Counted from the first letter of the stretch, positions 8,683 through 17,994 are shown. The stretch is DNA of 64,000 bases from Desulfuromonas soudanensis (GCF_001278055.1 NZ_CP010802.1:3658001-3722000); one strand, 5' to 3'. The notes: generated by a model from the letters alone, not told the origin. Translations and numbers: made by a program.

Positions 8683-8816
8683 AAGGGGTCCTGATCCTCT
8701 TCAGTTATTGAATTCGGTTTTTTTCAGAAACTTTTTTAACACAGAAAAAGGGCGCTCGGGGAAACTCTCTGCAATGGCGGATTTTTTCCCGATGGAAAAA
8801 GGCGTTCGGTTGAGGA

Positions 8817-9875
8817 TCAGAACCGGGGCCGGTCGACGAAGTAGCGCCTCTGGAACCAGAAGGCGACATGGACCAGGCCGATCATGACCGGCACCTCCAC
8901 CAGCGGACCGATCACGGCGGCAAAGGCCGCCCCCGAATTGATGCCGAAAACGCCGATGGCCACGGCGATGGCCAGTTCGAAGTTGTTGCTGGCGGCGGTG
9001 AAGGCCAGGGTGGTGGTCTTGCTGTAGTCGGCCCCGACCTTTTTCCCCATGTAGAAGGACACCAGAAACATCACCACGAAATAGACCAGCAGCGGGATGG
9101 CGATGCGCACCACGTCCAGGGGGATCTGGACGATGAGATCCCCCTTGAGACTGAACATGACGAAGATGGTGAAAAGGAGGGCGATCAGGGTGAGGGGACT
9201 GATCTTCGGGACCACCACGGCGTGATAGCGCTCACGTCCCAGGAGCTTGACGCCGACGAGGCGGGTCAACGCCCCGGCGAGAAAGGGGATGCCGAGATAG
9301 ATGAAGACGCTTTCGGAGATTTCGCCGATGGTGATGTCGACCACCGCCCCTTCCAGACCGAAGAGAGGGGGGAGGATGGTGATGAAGAACCAGGCGTAGA
9401 CGCTGAAAAAGAGGACCTGGAAGACGCTGTTGAAGGCGACCAGGCCGGCGGCGTATTCGCTGTTCCCTTCGGCCAGCTCGTTCCAGACGATGACCATGGC
9501 GATGCAGCGCGCCAGGCCGATCAGGATCAGTCCGACCATGTATTCGGGATAGCCGCTGAGAAAAACGATGGCGAGGATGAACATGAGGATCGGGCCGATG
9601 ACCCAGTTCTGCACCAGGGAGAGTCCGAGTATTCGCTTGTTGACGAAGACGTCCCCCATCTCTTCGTAACGAACTTTGGCGAAGGGGGGGTACATCATCA
9701 GGATCAGACCGGCGGCGATGGGGATATTGGTGGTGCCGACGGTAAAAAGATTGACGAAATCTTTGACCCCCGGGATGAGCCAGCCGGCGCCGACCCCCGC
9801 CGCCATGGCGGTGAAGATCCACAAAGTCAGGTGGCGGTCGAGAAACGAGAGCTTCCTGGAAATTTCTGAGGACAT
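8817..9875 (-). CDS. acr3: ACR3-family arsenite efflux permease
   Basis: A 352-residue inner-membrane protein with ten hydrophobic segments that exports arsenite from the cytoplasm using the membrane potential. Family marks include the conserved cysteine in [15 protein letters not shown], the segment [11 protein letters not shown] after the second helix, and [16 protein letters not shown] near the end. The start at 9875 is chosen because AAGGAAAG precedes the ATG; a longer frame reaching further upstream would add an unrelated N-terminus. It follows arsC by 70 bases in an arsR-arsC-acr3 operon. Confidence 0.94.
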   Translation of the reverse strand: MSSEISRKLSFLDRHLTLWIFTAMAAGVGAGWLIPGVKDFVNLFTVGTTNIPIAAGLILMMYPPFAKVRYEEMGDVFVNKRILGLSLVQNWVIGPILMFILAIVFLSGYPEYMVGLILIGLARCIAMVIVWNELAEGNSEYAAGLVAFNSVFQVLFFSVYAWFFITILPPLFGLEGAVVDITIGEISESVFIYLGIPFLAGALTRLVGVKLLGRERYHAVVVPKISPLTLIALLFTIFVMFSLKGDLIVQIPLDVVRIAIPLLVYFVVMFLVSFYMGKKVGADYSKTTTLAFTAASNNFELAIAVAIGVFGINSGAAFAAVIGPLVEVPVMIGLVHVAFWFQRRYFVDRPRF

Positions 9876-9945
9876 GGTGACTTTCCTTGCCAGGGCAGGC
9901 CGGAGCCTGCCGTCATTATTTCGAAAAACTACCAGAAGCCTGCGA

Positions 9946-10368
<423 letters not shown>

Positions 10369-10390
10369 AAATACCTTTCCCGCTGGAATT

Positions 10391-10405
10391 ATCCGCAGGG
10401 CGGAT
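10391..10405. promoter_or_regulatory. ArsR operator between arsR and arsC
   Basis: ATCCGC-N3-GCGGAT lies between the arsR stop and the arsC start. It repeats the half-sites of the palindrome before arsR (10783-10798), though with a 3- rather than 4-base spacer. It could give arsC-acr3 an independent repressed promoter. Confidence 0.55.
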
Positions 10406-10423
10406 CGGAGGAGGGAAAAACCG

Positions 10424-10771
10424 TCATCGGCAGCCGGCTCGGTTCTGAGAGGGGCCGAGGCGGAGGAGAGCGTCCCGGTCCTGGCGCCCCTGGGGGAGGT
10501 CATCGAGCCTTTCTCCGAGGAGGGCCAGCAGGTCGCGCCCCAGGGGGGTGGTCTCAGGAGCCAGGCGATAGAACATCCAGACCCCCTGGCGGCGATCCTC
10601 GACCAGGCCGCCGTTGCGCAGGTAGGCGAGATGGCGGGAGACGGTCGACTGGGGAAGGTCGAGAACGGCCATGAGGTCGCAGACGCAGAGCTCCCCCCCT
10701 TTTAGCAGGGCGAGAATGCGCAAACGGGTTTCATCGGAAAGAGCCTTGAAGAGGCGAGCGGTGGTTTTCAT
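10424..10771 (-). CDS. arsR: ArsR-family arsenical resistance repressor
   Basis: A 115-residue winged-helix repressor with the classical arsenite-binding motif ELCVCDLM near residues 30-37, a recognition helix QSTVSRHLAYLRNGGLV and a basic wing (DRRQGVWMFYRL). The start at 10771 gives the usual MKTTARLFKALSDETR N-terminus; an upstream extension in the same frame would run into the palindrome and the repeat element and is not credible. The operator-like palindrome at 10783-10798 stands 11 bases before the ATG. It is only moderately similar to the other ArsR of this window. Confidence 0.93.
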   Translation of the reverse strand: MKTTARLFKALSDETRLRILALLKGGELCVCDLMAVLDLPQSTVSRHLAYLRNGGLVEDRRQGVWMFYRLAPETTPLGRDLLALLGERLDDLPQGRQDRDALLRLGPSQNRAGCR

Positions 10772-10782
10772 GGCCAAAATAT

Positions 10783-10798
10783 ATCCGCATAGGCGGAT
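10783..10798. promoter_or_regulatory. ArsR operator before the second arsR
   Basis: A perfect inverted repeat ATCCGC-ATAG-GCGGAT is centred about 20 bp before the arsR start. The same half-sites occur before arsC. The sequence differs entirely from the TTTGGC operators of the first ArsR module, so the two regulators likely do not cross-talk. Confidence 0.7.
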
Positions 10799-10826
10799 AG
10801 TGTCAATCCCCCTTTTCGTGCCGGCG

Positions 10827-10995
10827 ACTAGTACCCTGTAACCCATAGGATTTCGAGTGATTGCGTAGGGCTTTGACGTGTCAGCAAGGCGCGATTTCTG
10901 TTGCCTAGCCGTAGCTAAACAGCTGAAATCGGAACGTAGCTGACGCGGCAAAGAACAAGCAAGATGCGAAAGATTATGGGTTACAGGGTACTAGT
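10827..10995. repeat. MITE-like element with 21-bp perfect terminal inverted repeats
   Basis: A 169-bp non-coding unit begins with ACTAGTACCCTGTAACCCAT and ends with its exact complement (10975-10995), 21 bp in each arm. Internally a second inverted pair (CGATTTC/GAAATCG) makes the unit foldable. No open frame and no obvious target duplication are seen. The size and ends suggest a non-autonomous transposon-like or structured interspersed repeat. Confidence 0.7.
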
Positions 10996-11188
10996 GACCG
11001 AGTGACACTTTCCCCCTGATCCGGCCGTCTTTTGACGTCTGCTGCCGCCCTTGTCCCGGCGACGATCATCCTGGGCCATCCGCCGACACCCCCCACCTTC
11101 CCCGCATCCTTCATGCCGCCGGCGATCAAAGGGGCGCGTCGGTGGCTTTCTCGACCGAATAACCAATGACATTTCAAGTTGTTGCAAA

Positions 11189-11204
11189 TGGCACTTATTT
11201 TGCT
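11189..11204 (+). promoter_or_regulatory. Sigma-54 promoter of the ArrA-type operon
   Basis: TGGCAC-N5-TTGCT matches the -24/-12 consensus exactly in the GG (11190-11191) and GC (11202-11203) pairs, with 10 bases between. It is read toward the molybdoenzyme gene, whose ATG is about 180 bp further. Control by RpoN and an enhancer-binding activator is therefore likely; the remaining 386 bases between the MITE-like element and the gene hold no other recognised feature. Confidence 0.7.
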
Positions 11205-11381
11205 TTAATTTCCGGTAATCTATTTTTACCGACTTGACCCGCCTCGGCCCTTTCTGAAAAATTTCTGCTGGGAACGTTTCATCGCTGGGCAAACGCGAAG
11301 AGCGGTAAAAAAGGCCGTAATCGATATCGGGAAGGAACAGCACTGGTCCGGGTTGAACATCCATGGAGGAGGAATCAAGGC

Positions 11382-13925
11382 ATGAAGCTGTCACGGAGAA
11401 ATTTCATCAAGGCATCCGCCGCCACCGGCGGCGTGATCCTCGCCGGATGTGCGGCGAGCAAACCGGCCATGAACGCCATGGCCGAAGCCAAGGCGCAGCC
11501 TTCAAGCCCCGGTACCGGAGATTGGATTCCCACCACCTGTCAGGGTTGTACCGCCTGGTGCCCGGTCGAGGTCTATGTCCAGAACGGCCGCGCAACGAAG
11601 GTGCGGGGGAACCAGCTCAGCAAGGCGAACAACGGATACTGCTGTCCCCGCGGGCATCTGATTATTCATCAGTTGTACGATCCCGACCGGATCAAGGTGC
11701 CGATGAAGCGAACCAACCCGCAAAAAGGGCGGGGGGTGGATCCAAAATTCGTGCCGATCAGCTGGGACGAAGCCCTGGACATCGTCGCCGATAAAATGAT
11801 GGAACTACGAAACAACAACGAACCGCACAAATTCATGTACATGCGCGGCCGCTACTCGGCAACGGCCACCGAACTCCTCTACGGGACCGTTCCCAAACTC
11901 TTCGGGACTCCCCATGCCTATTCTCACAGCGCCCTGTGTGCGGAAGCCGAAAAAATGGGGCCCGGATATACCCAGGGGTTTTTCGGTTATCGCGATTACG
12001 ATCTGGAAAAGACCAGGTGTCTGGTGATCTGGGGCTGCGATCCCCTCTCCTCCAATCGCCAGGTGCCCAACGCCATCCACAAGTTCGGAAAAATCCTCGA
12101 TCAGGGGACGGTGATCGCAGTCGACCCGCGTCTCTCCGCCTCGGCATCCAAGGCGCATGAATGGCTCCCGCTCAAACCCGGCAGCGACGGTGCCCTGGCG
12201 AGTTCCATCGCCCATCTGCTCCTCGCCGAAGGACTCTGGAACAAGGAGTTCGTCGGCGACTTCAAGGGTGGCAAGAATCTGTTTGTCCCCGGCCAAACGG
12301 TGGATGAAGAGAGTTTTGCCGAGAAGGAAACCTACGGGGTGGTCAAATGGTGGAATATCGAGCTCAAAGACAAGACCCCGGCCTGGGGGGAGAAGGAAAC
12401 CCTGATCCCTGCCGAGCAGATTGCGCGTGTGGCCCGGGTCATGGGGAAGGCGGCTCCGGCCACCGCCGTCTGGATGGGCCCCGGCGCCGCCATGCACCCG
12501 CGGGGGACGTACTCGGCGATGGCGGTCCATGCCCTGAACGGGCTGGTCGGTTCGATCGATGCGGAAGGGGGGGTCCTCCAGGAGCTGAAGCCGCCGCTCG
12601 GCGACTTCGCCAAGATCGATCCCTACAAGGACGAAACCGCCACCCACTTCGGCCACGAAAAAAAACTCGACGGCCGGGGGGGCATCGATATGCCGGCGAT
12701 GATGAAGGCCAAGGCCGGCAGCGGGGTCGTCACCAACAATGTCGCCAACGGCATGCTCAAGGATCCCGAGGCGGTCAAGGTCTTCCTCAGTTCCTGGAGC
12801 AACTTCAACTTTTCCGCCACCGGCGCCCACCGCTGGGATGAGGCGATGGCCAGGGTGCCGTTCTTTGTCCACATGGTCACCAACCCGGCCGAAATGACCC
12901 AGTTCGCCGATATCGTTCTGCCGGCGACCTACAATGCCGCCGAAGGTCTTTCGGTCATTTCCAACAAGGCCAACATGCACGCCCATGCCTCGATCCAGCA
13001 ACCGGTCGTCAAACGCCTCTGGGATGTCAAACAGGAGGAAACAGAGGTCGTCTGGCTCCTGGCTGAGAAGCTCAAGGCCCGGGGTTTCTCCAAAATTCAC
13101 GATTATTACGCCGGGGAATTCAAGGATCCGGAAACCGGCAAAGCCCCGACAAATGCCGATGAATTTGCCGAAATCGTCGCCAGGATCAGCAGCGCCCCGA
13201 TGTGGATGCCGAAGGAACCGCTCAAGGGGGACAGAATCGACGGTTGGGAGGAGTTCAAAAAGAAGGGGATCTACAACACGGAAAAATACCCCTACAAAAA
13301 GAACTGGGGCAAGTTCAAGACCGAAACGAAGAAATTCGAGTTCTATAGCGAGACCCTGAAAAAAACCTTCAGCGAATTCGCCGAAAAGAAAAAAACCGGA
13401 ATCGACGCAATTCTTGAGGCCTCAGGCTATACGGCGCGGGGAGAGTTGGCCTTTGTTCCCCACTACGAACCACCCAAACGTCACGGCAGCCTCAGCGAAT
13501 ACCCCTTTGATTTCATCGATTACAAGTCCCGTCTCAATCGCGAAGGACGGTCGCAGAACACCACGGGCTACCAGGAATTCAAGAAGGTCGACTCCGGAGA
13601 CACCTCCTGGGACGATGTGCTGAAGATGAATCCTGTGGACGGAAAAAAACTCGGGCTCAAAACCGGGGACAGGGTCAAAATCTCTTCGACGACAGGGTCC
13701 ATCACCACCACCCTGAAGCTCTGGGAAGGCGTCCGCCCCGGCACCGTCGCCAAATGCTTCGGCCAGGGGCACTGGGCCTATGGCCAGGTGGCGGCCAAGG
13801 ATTACGCCAAGGCGCAACCTCGCGGCGGCAACAACAACGAACTGCTGGTCGACGATTATGATCGCTTGAGTGGTGCGACGGCGCGCAACGGCGGCTTTAC
13901 CGGCGTACGCGTCGAGAAGATTTAA
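11382..13925 (+). CDS. arrA: Respiratory molybdopterin oxidoreductase, ArrA-type (arsenate reductase catalytic subunit)
   Basis: An 847-residue exported enzyme of the DMSO-reductase superfamily. A twin-arginine signal (MKLSRRNFIKASAAT) directs folded export. The N-terminal [4Fe-4S] site is C53-X2-C56-X3-C60-X27-C88, the spacing known from ArrA. The likely molybdenum ligand is C186 in SHSALCAEAEK. Segments such as PKFVPISWDEAL, MRGRYS, FVGDFKGG and ELKDKTP are those conserved in respiratory arsenate reductases. A selenate or other oxyanion reductase of the same clade is the main alternative. It leads an operon with an Fe-S subunit, a TorD chaperone and a ferredoxin, beside arsR-arsC-acr3, which favours arsenate. 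The ATG follows GGAGGAAT. Confidence 0.72.
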   Translation: MKLSRRNFIKASAATGGVILAGCAASKPAMNAMAEAKAQPSSPGTGDWIPTTCQGCTAWCPVEVYVQNGRATKVRGNQLSKANNGYCCPRGHLIIHQLYDPDRIKVPMKRTNPQKGRGVDPKFVPISWDEALDIVADKMMELRNNNEPHKFMYMRGRYSATATELLYGTVPKLFGTPHAYSHSALCAEAEKMGPGYTQGFFGYRDYDLEKTRCLVIWGCDPLSSNRQVPNAIHKFGKILDQGTVIAVDPRLSASASKAHEWLPLKPGSDGALASSIAHLLLAEGLWNKEFVGDFKGGKNLFVPGQTVDEESFAEKETYGVVKWWNIELKDKTPAWGEKETLIPAEQIARVARVMGKAAPATAVWMGPGAAMHPRGTYSAMAVHALNGLVGSIDAEGGVLQELKPPLGDFAKIDPYKDETATHFGHEKKLDGRGGIDMPAMMKAKAGSGVVTNNVANGMLKDPEAVKVFLSSWSNFNFSATGAHRWDEAMARVPFFVHMVTNPAEMTQFADIVLPATYNAAEGLSVISNKANMHAHASIQQPVVKRLWDVKQEETEVVWLLAEKLKARGFSKIHDYYAGEFKDPETGKAPTNADEFAEIVARISSAPMWMPKEPLKGDRIDGWEEFKKKGIYNTEKYPYKKNWGKFKTETKKFEFYSETLKKTFSEFAEKKKTGIDAILEASGYTARGELAFVPHYEPPKRHGSLSEYPFDFIDYKSRLNREGRSQNTTGYQEFKKVDSGDTSWDDVLKMNPVDGKKLGLKTGDRVKISSTTGSITTTLKLWEGVRPGTVAKCFGQGHWAYGQVAAKDYAKAQPRGGNNNELLVDDYDRLSGATARNGGFTGVRVEKI

Positions 13926-13955
13926 CGACCTATGGCCAGGATCAAGGAGACGACC

Positions 13956-14732
13956 ATGTCAAAAAAATATGGAATGGCAATTGATTTGCACCAGTGCGTC
14001 GGCTGCGGAGCCTGCGCCCTGGCCTGCAAAAATGAAAACAATACCGGCGTTCGCGCCAACGGCCAAAGCTTCAACTGGGCCGATTTCACCATGAAAACCG
14101 AAGGGATTTTCCCCAGAACCAAATACACCCAGATGCCGGTGCTTTGCAACCACTGCACCGAGGCCCCCTGTGTCAGTGTCTGTCCCGTGACCCCCAAGGC
14201 CATGTTCAAGGCCGACGACAACACCACCCTGCACAACCAGGGCCGCTGCATCGGCTGCCGAAAGTGCCAGGACGCCTGCCCCTACAGCGAAGTTGCCCTT
14301 GACGAAACGAGCAACCACGGCGAAACGTACAGCGTGATCAGCTTCAATCCCCACGGAGTTCCGACCCAGGGGGAGTGGCGCCGAACCGGGGAACTGATCC
14401 CGGGGTGCACCGCCTCTCCGGCCGAAGTGGTGAAGAAAGCCGGCGCCATCCCCCCCGACGCCAACCTCTACACCTCCGGCGACTACCAGCCGGTTCGCGC
14501 GTCCGGCGTGGTGGAAAAATGCATCCTCTGCCACCATCGCACCACGGCCGGCCTGCAGCCGGCCTGCGTCGAGGCCTGCCCGGCCAGCGCCCGGATCTTC
14601 GGTGACCAGAACGATCCCCAGAGCAAAATCGCCCTGACGCTGAAAAAGCACAAGGCGACCCGCCTCAAAGAGACGGAAGGGACCGAACCGAACGTCTTTT
14701 ATGTCCGCAGCTACAACGATCCGACCCTGTAA
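13956..14732 (+). CDS. arrB: Four-cluster ferredoxin subunit, ArrB-type
   Basis: A 258-residue electron-transfer subunit expected to pair with the upstream molybdoenzyme and travel with it through the Tat pathway, as it has no signal of its own. Sixteen cysteines form four [4Fe-4S] groups: CVGCGACALAC, CNHCTEAPCVSVCP, CIGCRKCQDACPYS, and CILCHHRTTAG with CVEACP. AAGGAGA lies at the correct distance from the ATG at 13956, so an upstream in-frame ATG at 13932 is not used. No NrfD-type membrane anchor follows, so electrons must come from another quinol oxidase or cytochrome. Confidence 0.8.
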   Translation: MSKKYGMAIDLHQCVGCGACALACKNENNTGVRANGQSFNWADFTMKTEGIFPRTKYTQMPVLCNHCTEAPCVSVCPVTPKAMFKADDNTTLHNQGRCIGCRKCQDACPYSEVALDETSNHGETYSVISFNPHGVPTQGEWRRTGELIPGCTASPAEVVKKAGAIPPDANLYTSGDYQPVRASGVVEKCILCHHRTTAGLQPACVEACPASARIFGDQNDPQSKIALTLKKHKATRLKETEGTEPNVFYVRSYNDPTL

Positions 14733-14755
14733 TCGGAGACCAGGGGTCCAATCCC

Positions 14756-14790
14756 GGGGGCGGGCGCAGGTCCCGCCCCCTTTTCTTTTG
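14756..14790 (+). terminator. Intra-operon terminator between the Fe-S subunit and the chaperone
   Basis: GGGGGCGGG-loop-CCCGCCCCC followed by TTTTCTTTT forms a textbook intrinsic terminator only 24 bases after the arrB stop and 16 bases before the chaperone ATG. It would lower expression of chaperone and ferredoxin relative to the two structural subunits. Confidence 0.75.
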
Positions 14791-14805
14791 CCGCAGAGAC
14801 TCGTT

Positions 14806-15441
14806 ATGAAACAAAATACATTGTCCGCCAATCAGGCTCGGGCCGTCATTTACCGCCTCCTCGGAGCCTGTTACTATCAGCCGGAAGCCGCGTTTTCCGA
14901 AGAGGATGTCTTCGGTCAGTTGCAGGAAGCCCTGGCCGTCCTGGATGACTCGCTGGCCGAACAGGCCGCTCGTCTGGGGAAGGCCTTTGCCGCCGAATCC
15001 CTGGACGAGCTCCTTCTCGACTACAGCCGGCTGTTTCTCGGGCCCTTCGATATTCTGGCGAAACCCTATGGATCGATCTATCTTGAAGGCGAAAAGGTGG
15101 TGATGGGGGATTCGACCATGGACGCCCTGGCCTGCTACCGGCAGGAAGACTTCGTTCTCTCCGACGACTTCCGGGAAGTCCCCGACCACATCGCCGCGGA
15201 GCTGGAATTTCTCTATCTGCTGACATTTCGCGAAAATGAGGCCCTGGCCTCCGGGGAAAACAAGCGCCGCGCTGCGCTCGCCGCCCTCAAGACGACCTTT
15301 CTGCAAAACCACCTCGGCCGGTGGGTCCCGCCCTTTGCCGCCGCTCTCCTTCAGGGAGCCGCAACGGATTTTTACCGCCTGTTGGCTGAGCTGACCGAAG
15401 GCTTTATCCGAAAGCAGTCGCCCCGACTCGCCCAGGGCTAA
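14806..15441 (+). CDS. TorD/DmsD-family molybdoenzyme chaperone
   Basis: A 211-residue helical cytoplasmic protein of the TorD family, which guards the Tat signal and cofactor insertion of one partner molybdoenzyme. Characteristic parts are RAVIYRLLGACYYQPE at the start, the core motif YSRLFLGPFD (the E/YxxLF-GP signature of the family) and a YGSIYLE stretch; ELEFLYLLTF is in the second half. The partner is almost certainly the ArrA-type enzyme upstream. The ATG at 14806 is used since the longer in-frame extension would cross the terminator. Only three bases separate it from the ferredoxin gene. Confidence 0.88.
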   Translation: MKQNTLSANQARAVIYRLLGACYYQPEAAFSEEDVFGQLQEALAVLDDSLAEQAARLGKAFAAESLDELLLDYSRLFLGPFDILAKPYGSIYLEGEKVVMGDSTMDALACYRQEDFVLSDDFREVPDHIAAELEFLYLLTFRENEALASGENKRRAALAALKTTFLQNHLGRWVPPFAAALLQGAATDFYRLLAELTEGFIRKQSPRLAQG

Positions 15442-15443
15442 TC

Positions 15444-16403
15444 ATGTTCGGCTCGTCAACCTTCAAAATCCTGACTCCGGATCATCCCGTCGCCCTGACG
15501 CCGGCGCGTTGCCTGCGCTTCCGCTTGAATACCAGCGCCTGCCGCCTCTGTATCGATACCTGCCCCCATCAGGCGTGGTCCCTGAGCGCCACTGGACTGG
15601 AGTTCAACCAGGCAAAATGCCGGGGATGCCTGCTGTGCCAGGGCGCCTGTCCGACCGGGGCCTGTGAAGGCGCTCCCCTCGGTGTCGAGAAGAATCTGAC
15701 CGAACTGAGCCGGCAGCCGCAGCCTGTTCTCGGCTGCGACAACAACCCCGCCCCGGCCCACGAGCGTCTCCCCTGTCTGGGCCTCCTTGCCCACCCCGAA
15801 GTCCTCCTGGCCGTGGCAGCCGCTCTCCCCCAGGGGGTGCAGCTCAACCGGAGCCGATGCGGTCAATGCCGCAATTCCGCCGTGCTGCCGCGCCTTGAAC
15901 TGGCCCTCTCCAGGGTCAGAGCCCTGATCCCTTTTCCCGGGCTACTGGCGATCCGCCCGGTGCAGGAGGCCGATGACCTCCGTTACCAGGCGCCGGGAAT
16001 CTCCCGCCGGGAATTTTTTTCCCTGGTCCGCAGCGGCTCCTCGAACTCGGCGGTGCGGGCGCTCGGCCGCTTGACCCCCGCTCCTCCGGCCCCACCCTAT
16101 CGAAACAAGAAAATTCCCCGGTTCAGGGCTTTACTGCTCCGGTTTTGGCCGCAAATCCCCGAAGACATGCGTCCCCGGGTCGCAGCGACCTGCTTTCCCC
16201 GGGTCGAAACGGCCCCGATCTGTACCGGATGTACCGGCTGCGTCGGCATCTGCCCCACCGGCGCCCTCGCCTCTTCGGCCCTGGCCGGCGCGCCGCCGGC
16301 GGTCCAACCCGGAGACTGCACCGCCTGTGGCCTGTGCGCCGCCTTTTGCCGGCAACAGGCGATAACCGTCACCCCCGGCGATGCGTCCTTTGCCGCAGGA
16401 TAA
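15444..16403 (+). CDS. Multi-cluster ferredoxin-like protein of the molybdoenzyme operon
   Basis: A 319-residue cysteine-rich protein without a signal peptide. The N-terminal ferredoxin pair is CRLCIDTCPHQA and CRGCLLCQGACPTGAC. The middle contains a further motif CGQCRNSAVLP in a region resembling proteins annotated as NapF-like or CcoG-like. The C-terminal pair is CTGCTGCVGICPTGA and CTACGLCAAFC. Similar double-ferredoxin proteins accompany TorD genes and may assist maturation or supply electrons to the molybdoenzyme; the exact role is not established. It ends the operon, ahead of a terminator at 16427-16465. Confidence 0.75.
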   Translation: MFGSSTFKILTPDHPVALTPARCLRFRLNTSACRLCIDTCPHQAWSLSATGLEFNQAKCRGCLLCQGACPTGACEGAPLGVEKNLTELSRQPQPVLGCDNNPAPAHERLPCLGLLAHPEVLLAVAAALPQGVQLNRSRCGQCRNSAVLPRLELALSRVRALIPFPGLLAIRPVQEADDLRYQAPGISRREFFSLVRSGSSNSAVRALGRLTPAPPAPPYRNKKIPRFRALLLRFWPQIPEDMRPRVAATCFPRVETAPICTGCTGCVGICPTGALASSALAGAPPAVQPGDCTACGLCAAFCRQQAITVTPGDASFAAG

Positions 16404-16426
16404 GGCGGCGCTTCACAATGAAAAAA

Positions 16427-16465
16427 GGGACTCAGGCTGCCATAGCCTGAGTCCCTAATTTTTTT
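16427..16465. terminator. Operon terminator at the island's left border
   Basis: GGGACTCAGGCT-GCCAT-AGCCTGAGTCCC is a perfect 12-bp stem with a T-rich tail on the plus side (TAATTTTTTT) and T run on the minus side. Before island integration it would also have terminated the tRNA-Ala gene, which reads toward it. Confidence 0.88.
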
Positions 16466-16514
16466 GGTGGAGCTGAGGAGGATCGAACTCCTGACCTACG
16501 CATTGCGAACGCGT
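16464..16514. repeat. Left attachment repeat: 3' part of tRNA-Ala (attL-like)
   Basis: 51 bp identical to 28752-28802, corresponding to the tRNA-Ala(CGC) 3' half from the anticodon stem through CCA. There is no 5' half here, so it is the displaced tRNA end left behind by integration. Confidence 0.93.
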
Positions 16515-16554
16515 AAAATTACATAGTCATTACATTTCATATCTGTTCATAAGA

Positions 16555-16672
16555 TTCACCATGCCCTCAAAATAACATTGATTTTTAGTATGTTAAGCGA
16601 TATAGATTTCACCATGCCTTTTCAGCGCATTTCATCTATAACCAATCATAAAAGTACAACTAAAATACAACT
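16555..16672. promoter_or_regulatory. Direct repeats between the left att site and integrase (possible recombinase arm sites)
   Basis: TTCACCATGCC occurs at 16555-16565 and 16608-16618. TACAACT occurs twice, 11 bp apart, at 16655-16661 and 16666-16672. The second pair recurs with the same 11-bp spacing near the right end (28677-28694), as expected for integrase arm-type sites. The binding protein is inferred. Confidence 0.45.
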
Positions 16673-16695
16673 TTTTTGCGGGGTGAAAATTCACT

Positions 16696-17994
16696 ATGAA
16701 AAAAAAGAAATTTGACGACCTCACTGTCAGGAAAAGCCTAAAGCCTTCAGATTCTGTTTACATGTGTATGGCAGAGAATGAACCTGGATTCGGCATTCGA
16801 GTTTATCCTTCGGGGCGTAAGGCCTTTTTCTATCAATACAAGCTTGATGGATACCGACGATTTATGACTTTAGGAGATTATCCAGCGACTAGCCTTAAAA
16901 CAGCAAGAGATTTTTATCAAACAGAAAGTTCGAAGGTTAAAGCACTGAGGCGTGGGAGCAAGGACGGATTAGATCCTGTCCTTGAAAATAAGAACGAACG
17001 TCAGCGGCGTATGACGGAACATGCTGACCATAGAAATGCGTTATCCGTTGCTGATCTTGTAAAAGAATTTATGGAAAAACACTCTATGGTTAAAAAGAAA
17101 TCGTGGAAAGAAGACAAGCGCGTTCTTGAAAAGGACGTAATTCCGCTATGGGGCACAACCAAAGCTAAAGATATAACTAAGAAAGATGTTAATGAATTAT
17201 GCGATACTATTATTAATCGTGGCGCTCTAATTATGGCAAATAATGCATTTGCGAAAATTAGTAAGATGTTCAATTTTGCCGTAGAACGAGGCATCATTGA
17301 ACATTCTCCGTGTTACGGGCTTTCATTACCATCAAAAAAAGTCCATAAAGACCGTGTATTGGCTGAAAATGAGATAAGGAATCTTTGGGAAAACCTAGAT
17401 ACAAGCGGGATGAGCAATGAGGTCAAGCGAGCATTGAAACTCATGCTTGTAACAGCCCAGAGGCCGGGTGAAGTGCTAGGCATGCATGTAAACGAAATTG
17501 ACGGTCATTGGTGGACCATTCCCAAGGAACGCGCAAAGAACGGAAAGGCTCATCGAGTATATTTGACAGCAATGGCTCTCTTGCTCATTGGTGATACAAA
17601 CGGTAAAGGCCACATCTTTATTTCAGAACATTCTGTTAAACCTATAGAAAGTAATGCTGCTGCTTGCGCCGTTAGGCGTAATCTCGAATGGCCGATTAGA
17701 GACAATAAGGGAAATCTTCTCTATGGTGAGGACGGCAAATTATTGACTGAGAACAGACTGTCAATTAATAAGTTTACTCCTCATGATTTAAGAAGAACAG
17801 CCGCGACAGGACTGTCTAGGTTGCGTTTTTCAAACGACATTATTGATGCTGTGCTTAATCATGCTGCGAAGGGTGTTATTTCAATCTACAATCGCAACAA
17901 TTATGACGATGAAAAACAAGAATCTCTTAACGCGTGGTCAAATAAGCTGACAAACATTATTTGTGGCGAGGGGGTTGGAAATGAAAACCGATGA
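16696..17994 (+). CDS. Tyrosine recombinase/integrase (P4 type)
   Basis: A 432-residue site-specific recombinase that would insert and excise the island at tRNA-Ala. An N-terminal DUF4102-like arm-binding domain (GFGIRVYPSGRKAFFYQY) is followed by a SAM-like core-binding domain (about 110-215). The catalytic domain shows the first arginine in TAQRPGEVLGM (about R255), the HDLRR box near residue 363, a following HAAKG histidine, and a tyrosine close to the end (YNRNNY). The length is normal and the frame is intact. It starts 182 bp from the left att repeat and reads inward; GCGGGGTG precedes the ATG. Base composition is AT-rich like the rest of the island. Confidence 0.93.
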   Translation: MKKKKFDDLTVRKSLKPSDSVYMCMAENEPGFGIRVYPSGRKAFFYQYKLDGYRRFMTLGDYPATSLKTARDFYQTESSKVKALRRGSKDGLDPVLENKNERQRRMTEHADHRNALSVADLVKEFMEKHSMVKKKSWKEDKRVLEKDVIPLWGTTKAKDITKKDVNELCDTIINRGALIMANNAFAKISKMFNFAVERGIIEHSPCYGLSLPSKKVHKDRVLAENEIRNLWENLDTSGMSNEVKRALKLMLVTAQRPGEVLGMHVNEIDGHWWTIPKERAKNGKAHRVYLTAMALLLIGDTNGKGHIFISEHSVKPIESNAAACAVRRNLEWPIRDNKGNLLYGEDGKLLTENRLSINKFTPHDLRRTAATGLSRLRFSNDIIDAVLNHAAKGVISIYNRNNYDDEKQESLNAWSNKLTNIICGEGVGNENR

